This document shows positions 18,475 to 28,398 of a DNA stretch of 64,000 nucleotides, in pieces; position 1 is the first letter of the stretch; the number at the start of each line of letters is the position of its first letter. The stretch lies in NCBI RefSeq assembly GCF_002245895.1, contig NZ_NPJZ01000002.1, positions 1 through 64,000 on the forward strand. Direction: 5' to 3'. The position numbers were made by a program, and so were the translations under genes. This stretch comes from Rhodococcus sp. OK302. Lineage in GTDB: Bacteria > Actinomycetota > Actinomycetes > Mycobacteriales > Mycobacteriaceae. The notes under the pieces were generated by a model. It saw only the letters and a list, made by a program, of their open reading frames with translations, had not been told where the DNA came from and searched no databases.

Positions 18475-19464
18475 TCAGCCGCAGTTCTGGATCACACTCG
18501 AGTCGAACGGGAGGTCCCCGCCGCCATCGAGCACCCAGTCAACGTTGTAGTCCCACGCGGCTGCATCGAGCTGCATTCGCCAGTAGTTGTGTTCCTGCTC
18601 CCAGATCGGACCGGCGACCGGCTCTGGGACATTGATGATCTCCGCGATGATCGCGACAGCGGAGTCTTTGTTCTGCGGGTCGGCGATCCATTCCACAGCG
18701 GCCTTCATGCTCTGACAGAATGCGTTCACGATGTCAGGTTCGTCCTGCTGGAACGTTCTGGTCGTCGTATACATCGTGTGCAGACCCAACTCCTTCAGCT
18801 CGCCGGCGGGTCCGGCCACCCTGCGTGTCTTCATGCCTTCGACCTCGAACAGCCCGCTTGCATCGGAGGTCACCACCGCAGCGTCGATCGCGCCCGCACG
18901 CAAAGCTGCGAGATGTGCCGCGTAGTCACCGACGCCGATGAAGGTCGCCTCAATGCCATCCGCTTGCAGAATGGTCGTGGCTACCTTCTCGCCACCGGCT
19001 CCCCGTTGAGATACACCAATCTTCTTGCCAGACAACTGTTCGACAGTGCTGATCGGGCTGTCCTCTGGGACAGCTATGTAGAGGTCTAGCTTTCCGTACG
19101 GCGGGAGGACAACGATCGGTGAGCCCTCCCCCATCGCGGTGAGGACATTCGCGGGAACTCCGATCGAAATTTGGGTGCTTCCACCGATCAGCGCAGCTGT
19201 ATGCGCGGGACCTCCAGCGGCCTCAACCGTATTCACGCGGAGCTTCGCACTCTCGAAGAAGCCCTCTCTCCGTGCAACCTCGAATGGCAAGGTGACTGTG
19301 CTGTCGGGTGTATGCCCAACCGAGATCGTGGCGATACCGTCCGCATCTTTCTCCAGTGCATTGGACTCAGATCCACATCCTGTCAACAGCAGCAATCCGG
19401 TCAGCAAGAATGCGGCCACGAAGGGGTTCGTACTCATGCGGATATCCGCGGTGTTGAAGTTCAT
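18475..19464 (-). CDS. ABC importer substrate-binding lipoprotein (module B)
   Basis: This encodes 329 residues. A short basic head and hydrophobic stretch end in the lipobox L-T-G-C (Cys ~30), so the protein is anchored outside the membrane. The body is an NMT1/SsuA/TauA-like binding protein (V-G-H-T-P-D-S near the mature start, later K-I-G-V-S-Q-R-G-A-G). These bind sulfonates, nitrate, aromatic acids, phthalates and similar anions, so the ligand cannot be named. It is the first gene of the leftward ABC/SDR operon, divergent from the AraC-type regulator. Confidence 0.87.
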   Translation of the reverse strand: MNFNTADIRMSTNPFVAAFLLTGLLLLTGCGSESNALEKDADGIATISVGHTPDSTVTLPFEVARREGFFESAKLRVNTVEAAGGPAHTAALIGGSTQISIGVPANVLTAMGEGSPIVVLPPYGKLDLYIAVPEDSPISTVEQLSGKKIGVSQRGAGGEKVATTILQADGIEATFIGVGDYAAHLAALRAGAIDAAVVTSDASGLFEVEGMKTRRVAGPAGELKELGLHTMYTTTRTFQQDEPDIVNAFCQSMKAAVEWIADPQNKDSAVAIIAEIINVPEPVAGPIWEQEHNYWRMQLDAAAWDYNVDWVLDGGGDLPFDSSVIQNCG

Positions 19465-19587
19465 CCGACTGCTTTCTTTTTGATCGGCTCATTCATCGGC
19501 CACCCACTCCGTGAGGGCAGTGCGCACCTCGGAACAGAATGTGATCTGGGTAACGTTAGCTTGATAATTTGGGTTGTGCCTTTCATT

Positions 19588-19617
19588 TCCAGACACATTT
19601 GCTATCAAATTGAGACA
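19588..19617 (+). promoter_or_regulatory. Possible degenerate AraC-type half-sites
   Basis: CCAGACA (19589-19595) and TTGAGACA (19610-19617) place GACA at a 22-bp interval, like the TTGGGACA repeats upstream of the module A regulator. The second overlaps the proposed ATG of the regulator. The match is weak. Confidence 0.25.
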
Positions 19618-20690
19618 TGGAACGCACAAAATTGAGCTCCGAACGGTCATCGGAACGGACCCATCAGCCCCACTGCCGCTATGCATCTACTGGTTATCTC
19701 AATCTTTGCCTTGCTATCGGTCTCGACCCGGCAGGCCTAATGCGTGAGGTCGGCCTCGACCCGGCAGGTTTGCTGAATCAGGACAACTGGGTGCCAGCCA
19801 TCAGTGTGGATCGCCTGCTAGAGGCCTCTGCCCTCGCAAGCGGACGCACTGACATTGGCCTGCAACTTGCGCAACGCCGAACACTGTCGAACCTCGGCCC
19901 CCTGATCGTGGTGCTGCGCGAAGAAACCGACATCCGCAGCGCCACGAACCTACTGATCAGATACAGCCACACCTACAACGAGTCACTCCGCTTCGGTGTG
20001 AAATACGAAGGGGGGCTTGCCCAGTTCTACTTCGGCTTCGATTTCGGCACAGATTACGAAGCGTCGCCGCAGTCCACAGAACTGGTACTAGCTGGCTTGT
20101 GCGACGTCTTCCGTCTCTTCCTCGGTCATGACTGGATACCGGTGGTGTGCTCTTTCCCGCATCCGGCTCCTGCCGACCTCACCACACACCTCGCCCTATT
20201 CGGACCACACCTCAAGTTTGACGAACCAGTCGCTGGAATCTCGCTCTACGCCGCCGAAGTGGACATCGCGATCCGCGAGTCCGACCCAGCGATTCTGGCC
20301 TACGCGCAACAGATGCTGTCTGCGGTCGCCGAGCCCAGATCCGATGTTGTCGTAAACCGTGTCACTCGGTTGATCGAGAGTCTTCTCCCAGCCGGGCGTT
20401 GCTCGACCACGCAAGTAGCCCACCACCTGGGCATCGACAGGCGGACACTGCATCGACATTTGGCCGTGGAAGGAACCACATTCTCGGCACTGCTGGACCG
20501 CACCAGACTGGTACTTGTAGAGAGAGCCCTACTCAGCCGACGCTACTCGGTGACAGACATTGCAACGATGGTCGGATTCGCCACACCGACAAGCTTGACC
20601 CGCTGGTTTCACACCAAACACGGGCTCAGTCCGACCGGATGGCTCCACGTAGCGGACAATCGGCCGGCGGAATCTCGCAGCCAAAAGTAA
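19617..20690 (+). CDS. AraC-family transcriptional regulator (module B)
   Basis: This encodes 357 residues, a paralogue of the regulator at 1480-2499: an N-terminal ligand-sensing domain with the shared N-L-G-P-L-I-V-V-L-R-E-E-T-D-I-R-S pattern, then a C-terminal pair of helix-turn-helix motifs (V-A-H-H-L-G-I-D-R-R-T-L-H-R; V-T-D-I-A-T-M-V-G-F). It is divergent from the ABC/SDR operon, which it most likely controls. The start is uncertain, because a candidate half-site overlaps the first ATG. Confidence 0.87.
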   Translation: MERTKLSSERSSERTHQPHCRYASTGYLNLCLAIGLDPAGLMREVGLDPAGLLNQDNWVPAISVDRLLEASALASGRTDIGLQLAQRRTLSNLGPLIVVLREETDIRSATNLLIRYSHTYNESLRFGVKYEGGLAQFYFGFDFGTDYEASPQSTELVLAGLCDVFRLFLGHDWIPVVCSFPHPAPADLTTHLALFGPHLKFDEPVAGISLYAAEVDIAIRESDPAILAYAQQMLSAVAEPRSDVVVNRVTRLIESLLPAGRCSTTQVAHHLGIDRRTLHRHLAVEGTTFSALLDRTRLVLVERALLSRRYSVTDIATMVGFATPTSLTRWFHTKHGLSPTGWLHVADNRPAESRSQK

Positions 20691-20754
20691 AGGCTCCGAC
20701 CGTTTCCCGGCGACGGTGTGACGACCTGCTCGGTTCCCTGATTCCAGGCTTGTC

Positions 20755-21676
20755 TCATCCGGACTCCAACTCCACTGCGACAGCAGCTTCCGCTCGGCAC
20801 GTCGCAGCTGTGGCGCCCTCGGACCGAGTGCGCCAGGTCGCAATCGCCGTGATCTGACTGCACGTCAATGATTTTCGTGCATCCACGCCGAGCTCGACGG
20901 TGCGAATCAAAGCGGTCAACGCATTGATTGCGCGCGGGTCGTTCACACGTTATCTGTTCGCGAGCGACCACGAGAGATGCGCATCGCCACTCGTGATCCG
21001 GCCGCTCGTGGTTGACGCAGTCGATCGACATCGAAGGGTAGGACTGAGCTGGCGATGCGGACGGCATCGAGATCGTCGGTCTTACCGACTCCTCGCCGAT
21101 CTCCTGATGCCATTGCGGAAGGTTCGACAACCGAAAATCCTGCCACAAGAACGCGGTCGGAGAGCCCGGCTCCGTAGGAGCCGATACCTTCGATGACCAC
21201 GAGAGCGGTTTGTTGTCCTGCTCGGTGTGCAATCCACGTGCGGGCTCGCCCGAGTCCCGCCGGGCTTGCTGGAAAACTTGCTTTGTCCTTCCGCGGCAAC
21301 GGTTGTGGCGGTCACGACGCACAGCGCGTGGGTTGCGGCGTGGGGTATCGACTCCGATGACGATCTCGTAGTGATCTTAGGGCGACAGGCATTTCCGGCG
21401 GATGTCGCTTCGGATGGGCGACGTCGTTGTCGGCGTCGGCCCGGAAAGAGCACTTCGAGGCAGGCTTGTAGTGGGCCACGACCTCGCGGCAACGGGGTCG
21501 GGCAGGCTTGAAAATCAAGCCACCGAAGCAAGACCGGACCGGCGTCGCCACAACAAGTGGACAGATCCCGGCAAGTGCATCCGATAGGGAGCAAAGCGAT
21601 TCATGGGTCATACGCCGTTGTAGCGGCGACACCCATCCTGTCAGCCAGCCCGGGCCGGCCATCACAAACACTTACA
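20755..21676 (-). pseudogene. IS110-family transposase and left end, decayed
   Basis: On the minus strand this is a broken copy of the IS110 element at 56880: the non-coding left end (21676 down to ~21400), then transposase pieces in several frames (K-A-S-F-P-A-S-P-A-G-L; K-T-D-D-L-D-A; A-L-I-R-T-V-E-L-G-V-D-A-R-K-S-L). The C-terminal domain with the catalytic serine is missing. It lies between the module B regulator and ligase copy 2. Confidence 0.85.
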
Positions 21677-21727
21677 GGCGGTTCAGTTGCGGCTCCGCAC
21701 ATGCTCCAGATGTTCACGACTGCCGGG

Positions 21728-23329
21728 TCATGCGGTGAAATGGTCGCGTAGATCCCGCTTCTTGAACTTGCCGGTCGCGGTTCGCGGAATGGTGGAGACG
21801 AACTCGAAACGCTCGGGCAGTTGCCACCGGGCGAACTCGCTCGAGAGGTGCTCACGAAGCTGTTCCGGATCGGCGGTCATACCGGATCGCAGGACGAGCA
21901 CCGCCAACGGCCGTTCACCCCACTTCGTATCGGGCACGGCGATCACCGCGGCCTCCGCCACCGACGGATGCGCCATCAGGTGATTTTCGAGATCGACCGA
22001 GGAGATCCACTCGCCACCCGACTTGACGAGGTCCTTGGAGCGGTCGCAGATCCGGATGCAGCCGCGGTGGTCGATGCGGACGATGTCCCCGGTGCGGAAC
22101 CAGCCGTCATCGGTGAAACTGTCTGCGCCAGTGCCGTTGTGGTAGCCGGACGCCACCCACGGGCCACGCACTTCGAGCTCACCCATGGCGACGTCGTCCC
22201 ATTCGATGAACCCGTCGTCCTCGTTCCGGGCTCGGATGTCGAAGAACGGCATCGCGACACCCTGTCGGGCCCGGAAGTCATATTTTGTGTTGTCGTCGCA
22301 ATTTTCGAGGTCTGCCGGGAGGCGGCTGACGGTGCCCATCGGAGAGGTCTCGGTCATGCCCCAGGCCTGCACGACCCTCAGGCCGTGGCGGTCGAATCCC
22401 TCGAGCAAGCTGCGTGGAGCCGCTGCTCCGCCGACGATCAACCGGTCGAGGTGGCGCAAATCCCAACGCTGCGGTTGCGCGTCGAGGGCGTCGAGCATCG
22501 CCATCCACACGGTCGGGACTCCCGCGGTCATGGTGACCTTCTCGGTTTCGATCAGGTCGAGGACGCTGACGGCGTCCAGTTTCGGTCCGGGTAGCACCAG
22601 CCGGGCACCGAGGAGTGCGGCGGCGTAGGGAAGTCCCCAGGCGTTGACGTGGAACATCGGTACTACTGGCAGCAGGGTGTCCTGCGTCGAGACGCCCAAC
22701 GCGTCGGGTAGTGCGACGGCCATCGAATGGAGCACGATCGCACGGTGGGAGTACACGACGCCCTTGGGTCGGCCGGTGGTGCCGGACGTGTAACACATTG
22801 CGCCGGCTTGCCGTTCGTCGATGAGAGGCCAAATCATTGGTTCGGCGGAAGCGATGAGGGTTTCGTAGTCGAGCATTCCCGCCGGCGCCGGTCGATCGTG
22901 GGCAACGACGATGACATGGTCGAAGTGGTGTGTGAGTCGGAAGCTGTCGAATACCTCGAGTAGGGATTCGTCGACGACGATCACCCGGTCCTGGGCGTCG
23001 CCGACGATGAAGGTCAGTTCGTCGGCGTGCAGTCGTGGGTTGAGGGTGTGCACGATCGCTCCCATTGCGGGGACGGCGAAGTACATTTCGAGGTGCTCGG
23101 CTTGGTTCCACAGCAGGGTTGCGACTTTGTCGCCGTCCCCGATGCCGAGGTCGGCCAGGGCGGTCGCCAGCCTTCGTGCTCGGCGTGCGCATGCTCCGAG
23201 GGTGGTGCGGGCGATGCTGCCGTCGGGTCGGCGTGTTACGACGTCTTTGGTGCTGTGGAATTGTTCGGCGCGCTCGACCACAGCGGTCAGTGATAGGGGG
23301 TAGTTGTCCATGGTCAAGCCATTGGTCAC
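21728..23329 (-). CDS. Acyl-CoA ligase (AMP-forming), copy 2, intact
   Basis: This encodes 533 residues from GTG 23329 with AGGAG 8 bases upstream; an internal ATG at 23311 is the alternative. All ligase landmarks are in one frame: [10 protein letters not shown], the G-M-T-E-T-S segment, G-W-F-R-T-G-D and the terminal [10 protein letters not shown]. It differs from copy 1 at only about a dozen residues and lacks its frameshift. It would make an acyl-CoA from ATP, CoA and a carboxylic acid. It lies downstream of BKACE copy 2 (146-base gap), as in module A. Confidence 0.88.
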   Translation of the reverse strand: MTNGLTMDNYPLSLTAVVERAEQFHSTKDVVTRRPDGSIARTTLGACARRARRLATALADLGIGDGDKVATLLWNQAEHLEMYFAVPAMGAIVHTLNPRLHADELTFIVGDAQDRVIVVDESLLEVFDSFRLTHHFDHVIVVAHDRPAPAGMLDYETLIASAEPMIWPLIDERQAGAMCYTSGTTGRPKGVVYSHRAIVLHSMAVALPDALGVSTQDTLLPVVPMFHVNAWGLPYAAALLGARLVLPGPKLDAVSVLDLIETEKVTMTAGVPTVWMAMLDALDAQPQRWDLRHLDRLIVGGAAAPRSLLEGFDRHGLRVVQAWGMTETSPMGTVSRLPADLENCDDNTKYDFRARQGVAMPFFDIRARNEDDGFIEWDDVAMGELEVRGPWVASGYHNGTGADSFTDDGWFRTGDIVRIDHRGCIRICDRSKDLVKSGGEWISSVDLENHLMAHPSVAEAAVIAVPDTKWGERPLAVLVLRSGMTADPEQLREHLSSEFARWQLPERFEFVSTIPRTATGKFKKRDLRDHFTA

Positions 23330-23475
23330 GTGGAACTCCTGGGTGGGGTGGAGAAAAATTCTGCGGCAGCGGATCTGTCGCTGATCTCGGGATATGGCTG
23401 GGGGCGGTACGAACCGCCCGGAAGGTGGGGCACGAAACCTAGATTCGTGCCCCACCGTGTACACGAGCCGGACTG

Positions 23476-24528
23476 CTAGGCGTGGTGGGTGAAACCGACC
23501 TGGCCCGGGCGGCGGTTCGGCGCGTAGCCGACCTTGGCGAGGGTCTCATCCACGTCGGCGTAAGTGGTGCCGATCTTGTAGATATCGCGGGCATCCTTGC
23601 CGGTGGCGACCTCGCGGCCGAGTTCACCGGCGATGCGCACGAGCTGCTGAATCTGCTGAACCGAGGTCATCTTCTCGCCCTTACGGCCCCAGAGGGTGTC
23701 CTCGTTGCCGCATCGGGTGTGCAGGCCCATCGCGATCGCCATCGTGTTGACCGGCAACACGCTGCGCATGAGGGACTCGAGAGTCAGTGCCGCGCCGTCG
23801 GGGACACGCTGGATGAAGTTCATGATGTTGTACGGATTGGGTCCGTCGAAACCCCCGCCGATGCCGGTCCACGTCACATTCAGCGGTCCGGTGTAGACGC
23901 CGCGGCGGATGAGCCGCTCGACGGTCTCAAGCCCCGGGATACCGGTGAGCGCGAACAGCGGCTGGATGCCGGCGGCCTGCAACCGTCGCAGGTGCTCCTC
24001 GACCCAGGCCGGACCGGCGGGGATTATCATTTCCCGGTACGTCTCCTGCAGTTCCGGACGCGCCAGGGACGTGCCCGCAATGTCGTCCGCGGTCATCAAC
24101 TCCCCGATGTTCATCTGGTTGGTGTTGATCGCGATCGTGACCTGGTCGGGCTTGGGGTCCAGCTCGGCGAGCATGTGCCGGGTGTCGTCGGAGAGCCACT
24201 TCGCGTCGGCGCCTTCACCTTCCGGTGCGAACGAGATCGACCCGCCGACCTGCAGAACCATCTCGGGAACCGCTTCACGGAGCCGTCCGAGGAGTTCGTT
24301 GAACTTCGAGAGCCGCTTTGAGCCTTTGCCGTCGAGTTCGCGAACGTGGACGTGCAGCACCGATGCGCCGGCTTCGTAGCAGTCCACTGCCTGCTGGACG
24401 TGCTCATCCATCGTGACGGGGAGATCCTCGCGGAAATCGTTCGGTTCCCATTCGGGGCCGTACGGGGCGGCCGTGATGACCAGTTTCTCCTGGTTTTCCG
24501 GGAAGAGTGCATCGTCGTGGAAGTGCAT
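23476..24528 (-). CDS. BKACE family beta-keto acid cleavage enzyme, copy 2
   Basis: This encodes 350 residues with the zinc-binding H-V-H-V-R-E motif near residue 60 and all conserved blocks of the family. The AGGAG before ATG 24528 is identical to copy 1, but upstream homology stops about 14 bases before the start, marking the edge of the duplication. Differences from copy 1 are concentrated at both ends. It heads a two-gene unit with the intact ligase and is divergent from the fossil AraC regulator and its operator repeats, so AraC-type control of this gene is plausible. Confidence 0.88.
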   Translation of the reverse strand: MHFHDDALFPENQEKLVITAAPYGPEWEPNDFREDLPVTMDEHVQQAVDCYEAGASVLHVHVRELDGKGSKRLSKFNELLGRLREAVPEMVLQVGGSISFAPEGEGADAKWLSDDTRHMLAELDPKPDQVTIAINTNQMNIGELMTADDIAGTSLARPELQETYREMIIPAGPAWVEEHLRRLQAAGIQPLFALTGIPGLETVERLIRRGVYTGPLNVTWTGIGGGFDGPNPYNIMNFIQRVPDGAALTLESLMRSVLPVNTMAIAMGLHTRCGNEDTLWGRKGEKMTSVQQIQQLVRIAGELGREVATGKDARDIYKIGTTYADVDETLAKVGYAPNRRPGQVGFTHHA

Positions 24529-24737
24529 GGTGTAGCTCCTGTCGGGAATGTTGGAAAGTGTTGCTTAGGAGGGTTGTTCGACGGAACCGCAAGTCCGCGA
24601 TGGTCGAATGAGAGCGCCGCCGGCGGGTGATCATCTGACCGACAGGGATGCCCAGCGAAAGCGACCGCGCGGACGGATGCAACAAGTGCGGTGACACCAG
24701 TCACGTTATATGGGTTGAGTCGACAAACCCTTTCTGA

Positions 24738-24764
24738 TTGGGACACATTCTCTGTCAACTTGGG
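24738..24764 (+). promoter_or_regulatory. TTGGGACA direct repeat, 22-bp spacing (AraC-type operator)
   Basis: TTGGGACA at 24738-24745 and again at 24760-24767, exactly 22 bp apart. The surrounding bases (GATTGGGACA, TTCT, TGTCA, CTTGGG) match the region upstream of the module A regulator. It lies 210 bases upstream of BKACE copy 2, divergent from it. Confidence 0.6.
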
Positions 24765-24777
24765 ACATCGGGTTCTG

Positions 24778-24830
24778 ATGACGGCACTGACGCTGCGGAG
24801 TTCGGTTCTGAACGGGCATGTCGAGCATCC
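24778..24830 (+). pseudogene. Fossil start of a third AraC-type regulator
   Basis: From ATG 24778 the first 16 codons (ending R-S-S-V-L-N-G-H-V-E) match the start of the regulator at 1480-2499 (R-S-S-V-L-N-G-Y-V-E). The match then stops abruptly and unrelated sequence leads into the AlbA_2-type gene. Its promoter repeats are preserved. So module B once had a regulator next to BKACE copy 2, in the same arrangement as module A. Confidence 0.7.
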
Positions 24831-24915
24831 AGCCCTTCGGCACATCACCCCAGCTCGCGGCCCAACAAGGCCGTCTGACGCTGTAAAACCGCCGCCCCGT
24901 GATACATATCCGGGC

Positions 24916-26155
24916 ATGCACTTCACCGCCCTGCACCGCCTACTCGGATACCAGCCCGGTCCGATCACCGACGAGATGATCGACGACGCCGTCACCGCCG
25001 GACTCAGTGAAACCGCCGACCTCGACTGGAAATCGGAATTGCCACCGACCAGCGGGCTAACCAAATCCGATTTCCCGAAGGACATCGCCGCGATGGCCAA
25101 CAACGGCGGCGGCATCATCGTCTACGGAATAAAAGAAGACCAAAGCAGGGCCACCGGCCGGTGCGACGTCGGCGAGCTGACCGAAAATCACGAACGCACA
25201 ATCCGGAGCGCCGCGGTCACCGCGATCACCCCGTCGGTCTTCGGGCTCGACATCGTCCCGATCGGAGAAGCGAGCAACCAGGTCGTGGCGATCATCGTCG
25301 GTCCCTCCGTCGACAGCCCTCACCTGATCTACCGGGACGAGTACTTCGGCGCTCCGATCCGCAACGACGCAGACACCGTCTGGATGAACGAACGCCAACT
25401 CGAACTCATGTACCGCGCCCGCTTCGACGAACGCCGCCACGCCCACGACGCACTCGACCATCTCTACGAGGAGCAAGTCTCCGGCAGGGACACCGGCAAC
25501 CGTGCCTGGATCATCGCTGTTGCACACCCGCGAGTGCCTGCATTGACCCAGACTCGGCCGACACTCGCGGACGCGCAGGGAATGTTCGACGCTGCCAACA
25601 GCCACACCTACACCACCACAGGGAGATCGCCCCTGGGATCGGTCTACTGCCAGAACCTCCGCCCAGGACTGCGCCGATGGATCGCTCCTAACGGGGCGGA
25701 CAACGATCCCACCAGATGGAGGGAGGCGTGGGCGAGCATCCACCACAACGGTTCCGTCACCCTGGCAGCGGGCGATCGGCGGACAACGCGCAACCGGCAT
25801 AGTCCTTGCAGCCGATCACGTCGATTCCGCAGCCGTCGAGCACGCGGTCGCCGACCTCATGGCCCTGGTCCGCGTCGCCGGCAAACGATTCGGAACGAAC
25901 GAATACGAAACGCGTGTCGGCATCGAATGGACCGGCGGCACACCCCTGATCATCCAAACCGCTGATGAAGACAACGAGTCTGATACCCGCGGTTCTCTCC
26001 CCCTGGCCCGGTACAGCCCCGTCACCACCACCGTCCTCGCCTTCGCCGACGACGCCGACTACCTGCGGCAAATCCGAGAACTCGCCGAAGACTGCATCAA
26101 CCAAGGCGGCATCACCAGACTGCGTGCCATCCGTGCCGCGGAACCCGCCCGGTAA
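24916..26155 (+). pseudogene. AlbA_2/Schlafen-type putative DNA-binding protein, frameshifted
   Basis: From ATG 24916 the protein begins with an AlbA_2-like domain: L-D-W-K-S-E, then K-D-I-A-A-M-A-N-N-G-G-G-I-I-V-Y-G-I, the hallmark of this family. Such proteins include predicted transcription factors and defence-related factors. Near 25770 the likely continuation moves to another frame, giving G-I-V-L-A-A-D-H-V-D and a C-terminal ~110 residues ending at 26155. If the shift is real the C-terminal part is lost. No partner gene is adjacent. Confidence 0.65.
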
Positions 26156-26797
26156 ATTTCCTGTTCTAGCGCTACCGGAGCAGACATCACGCGTAGCCCG
26201 TCGTTGCCTACTCGCTATAGCGCTCACACATCGACAAACGCCGCGCCGGCGCGCGTGAGCAACACAGAACCGGATGAGGAATGAGTTCGACGTGAACACC
26301 GAACCGCCGTACCGGCGTCGGTACTCACGTTCCAAAAATGGATCTGAGCAGGGCAAATGACACGTCCCCTACCCGCGGTGCAGGTCGCCGGCGCCGCGGG
26401 TAGTGCACGGCATCGGACACCACCGCCGGGACTCATTCCGGCCTATCGGATCCGGGTTCCGTTACGTTCGTCGAGAACTCGATCGACAACAGTCGTCGAG
26501 ATCGGAAAGGCCGGCCCTTGAATCGAGCGTAGGTATCGGCGTACATCGGACAGCATCGCAAGTTCTTCATCAAAGCGACCACTCATATGCGGAGTATGCA
26601 GCAAGCCGATCGCACAAACCGCGCCGGCGGCACACGCCATCACCCAGCTCAGAAAGCGAAGGGCACCGTGCCGTCACCTATGACGGTAGCCCGGCTACCG
26701 CCCAATATCACCAAAAAATAGGCATTGACCATAGGAAACGACACGTCCCCTCCCCCGATCACGTGCCGGATTTCCGGCGCCGAGCGAGAAGCTGCGG
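26156..26797. other. Gene-poor stretch with short repeated motifs
   Basis: No gene is supported. GACACGTCCCC occurs at 26359-26369 and 26740-26750, and in both places the bases on its left side are related (an A/T-rich tract 20-30 bases away). A third copy lies in reverse at 38704-38714. Confidence 0.45.
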
Positions 26798-27215
26798 TCA
26801 GACTGGTTTGAGGAGCTCCGGGGTGTTGTTGCGGGGCGAGTTGACCGCGGTTCCGACTTCGTAGGGTTCGAGGTGCGGTTCGGGAACCGAATTCAGCAGC
26901 GCGTCAACGTCTTCGAGGCTGGTCAGGTCGGGGTCGAGCCAGTGTTCCCAGAATGTTTCCGGGAGTATGACCGGCGATCGGTCATGTATGCGCCCGAGAG
27001 CATCCTGCGCTGGTCTCGTCAAAACTGTTGTCGTCCAAAGCCATTTGTTCGGATCGTCCTCCGGGAGGTCGGGATTGGGCCACAGTTCGTAGAGGCCGGC
27101 CATCGCGAGGACCCCGTTCCCGTGCAGGAAGTAGGGAGTTTTGCCGTGCTCGTTCTTCTGCCACTCGAAGTAGCCGTCGGCCGGCAGGATTGCGCGCCGT
27201 TTGGATGCCGCCCGT
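26798..27215 (-). pseudogene. SRAP/HMCES-family protein (YedK-like), N-terminus lost
   Basis: About 138 C-terminal residues remain: I-L-P-A-D-G-Y-F-E-W, then M-A-G-L-Y-E-L-W and the H-D-R-S-P-V-I-L-P segment. These are hallmarks of the SRAP domain, which shields abasic DNA by a cross-link through its Cys2. The N-terminal ~80 residues including that cysteine are absent: homology ends at ~27215 against unrelated sequence. The protein cannot do its normal chemistry. Confidence 0.8.
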
Positions 27216-27416
27216 TACGTCAAGGTGACTGACGCAAGTCAATCAGGCAGTGTCGACGGAGATTGCATCAGCAGTTACCCAGAGCCACAGTCCGAGACCT
27301 GTTCTGCCATCACCTGTTTCGGCGTACACCTGAACGCAGCCAAGCCACTGCCCGTCGGTCCTGTTAACTGCACCTTCTGGACATAGTCCGCGAATCTGAC
27401 TACGGGGGTGGGCGGG

Positions 27417-27925
27417 ATGGACGAGATACGGCGAGCGCTTCGCGAGGGGCGCGTCGAGCTACCAGCGGTGGGGAACGTGCAGTGTGTCGAGCCGCCGGGT
27501 GTGGTGCCGTACGGGGTTGTTGTCGACGGGGTCGAAGTCGAACCGATCTCGTCATACCTGGCGAGTCTTGTGCTGTGCGACGTCAGCCCGTTGACCGTGC
27601 GGTCCTATGCGCACGATCTGCTGAGGTGGTGGAAAGTCCTGGCGGCGCTGGGCGTGCGATGGGATCGCGCCACCAGGGAGGACATCGAGGCGATGGTGGG
27701 ATGGATCGGGTCAGCGGTCAACCCGCAGCGACGACGCTCAGCGTTGTCTGTGTCGCAGCCGGGATTGGTGAACCTCAAGACCGGGAAACCGGTCCTGCCT
27801 GCGGGATACGCACCGACAACGATCAACCACGCGTTGACCGTGGTGTATGGGTTCTACGAGCACCACCTCTTGTACGGCCGCGGCCCGCTGGTCAATCCGG
27901 TGCCCAAAGACCGAGCGCATCACTC
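27417..27925 (+). pseudogene. Tyrosine recombinase, N-terminal part
   Basis: The first ~170 residues are an integrase N-terminal region with a SAM-like core-binding domain (L-T-V-R-S-Y-A-H-D-L-L-R-W-W; later A-P-T-T-I-N-H-A-L-T-V-V). The homology ends near 27920 where an oppositely oriented gene begins. The catalytic domain reappears at about 28491. The recombinase was therefore disrupted by a replacement of its middle third. Confidence 0.75.
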
Positions 27926-28345
27926 GTCGTCAGCGTCCTCATAGACGAGGACTTCAAAGTCCTCGTCATCCGAGTAGCGCCACTCACAGGACGCCCACGC
28001 CGCCGGATTCGCTTCCGCCACTATCTGCTTTATGGCTCGCTCCACCGACTCTGCCCAATCCGTGAACGACATTCCCTTATTGCGCTCCAGGTATACCTCG
28101 TAGTCAAGACCGGCATGCCAAGGGAACGACCCCCCCGGATAGCGATCCAGGAATACGTCGTAGTCGAGATCGGCAGTCCAGCCGGACATCATCCACTGAT
28201 CCTCGCCCTCGGGTTCGAGCTGTCCGTAATTCGGCTCCAGCCCCTCTCGCTCCATCAGCGCCCAGACTGCGGGCAGTACCAAATTGGCCTGCTGCATAGT
28301 GAGAGGAGCCCGAAGTTCGAAGGAGAAACGAAACAATCTCTGCAT
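27920..28345 (-). CDS. Acidic hypothetical protein of 141 residues inside the split integrase
   Basis: This starts at ATG 28345 and ends where the integrase N-terminal fragment ends. The protein is strongly acidic (end: E-D-A-D-D-E), tryptophan-rich and without membrane segments. It repeats a pattern: W-T-A-D-L-D-Y-D-V-F-L-D-R-Y-P-G-G-S, then W-H-A-G-L-D-Y-E-V-Y-L-E-R-N-K-G-M-S. I do not recognise the family. Its charge and cargo-like position would suit an immunity or DNA-mimic protein, but nothing else supports that. Confidence 0.6.
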   Translation of the reverse strand: MQRLFRFSFELRAPLTMQQANLVLPAVWALMEREGLEPNYGQLEPEGEDQWMMSGWTADLDYDVFLDRYPGGSFPWHAGLDYEVYLERNKGMSFTDWAESVERAIKQIVAEANPAAWASCEWRYSDDEDFEVLVYEDADDE

Positions 28346-28398
28346 GAGCCGGAACCCTAGCAACAGACCCCTGGCGTCGTCGGGGGTCCGTCGGCCTC

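Noticed and set aside
20755..21676. Several small proteins on both strands
   Set aside because: All are pieces or shadows of one decayed IS110 element, shown by alignment with 56880-58230.
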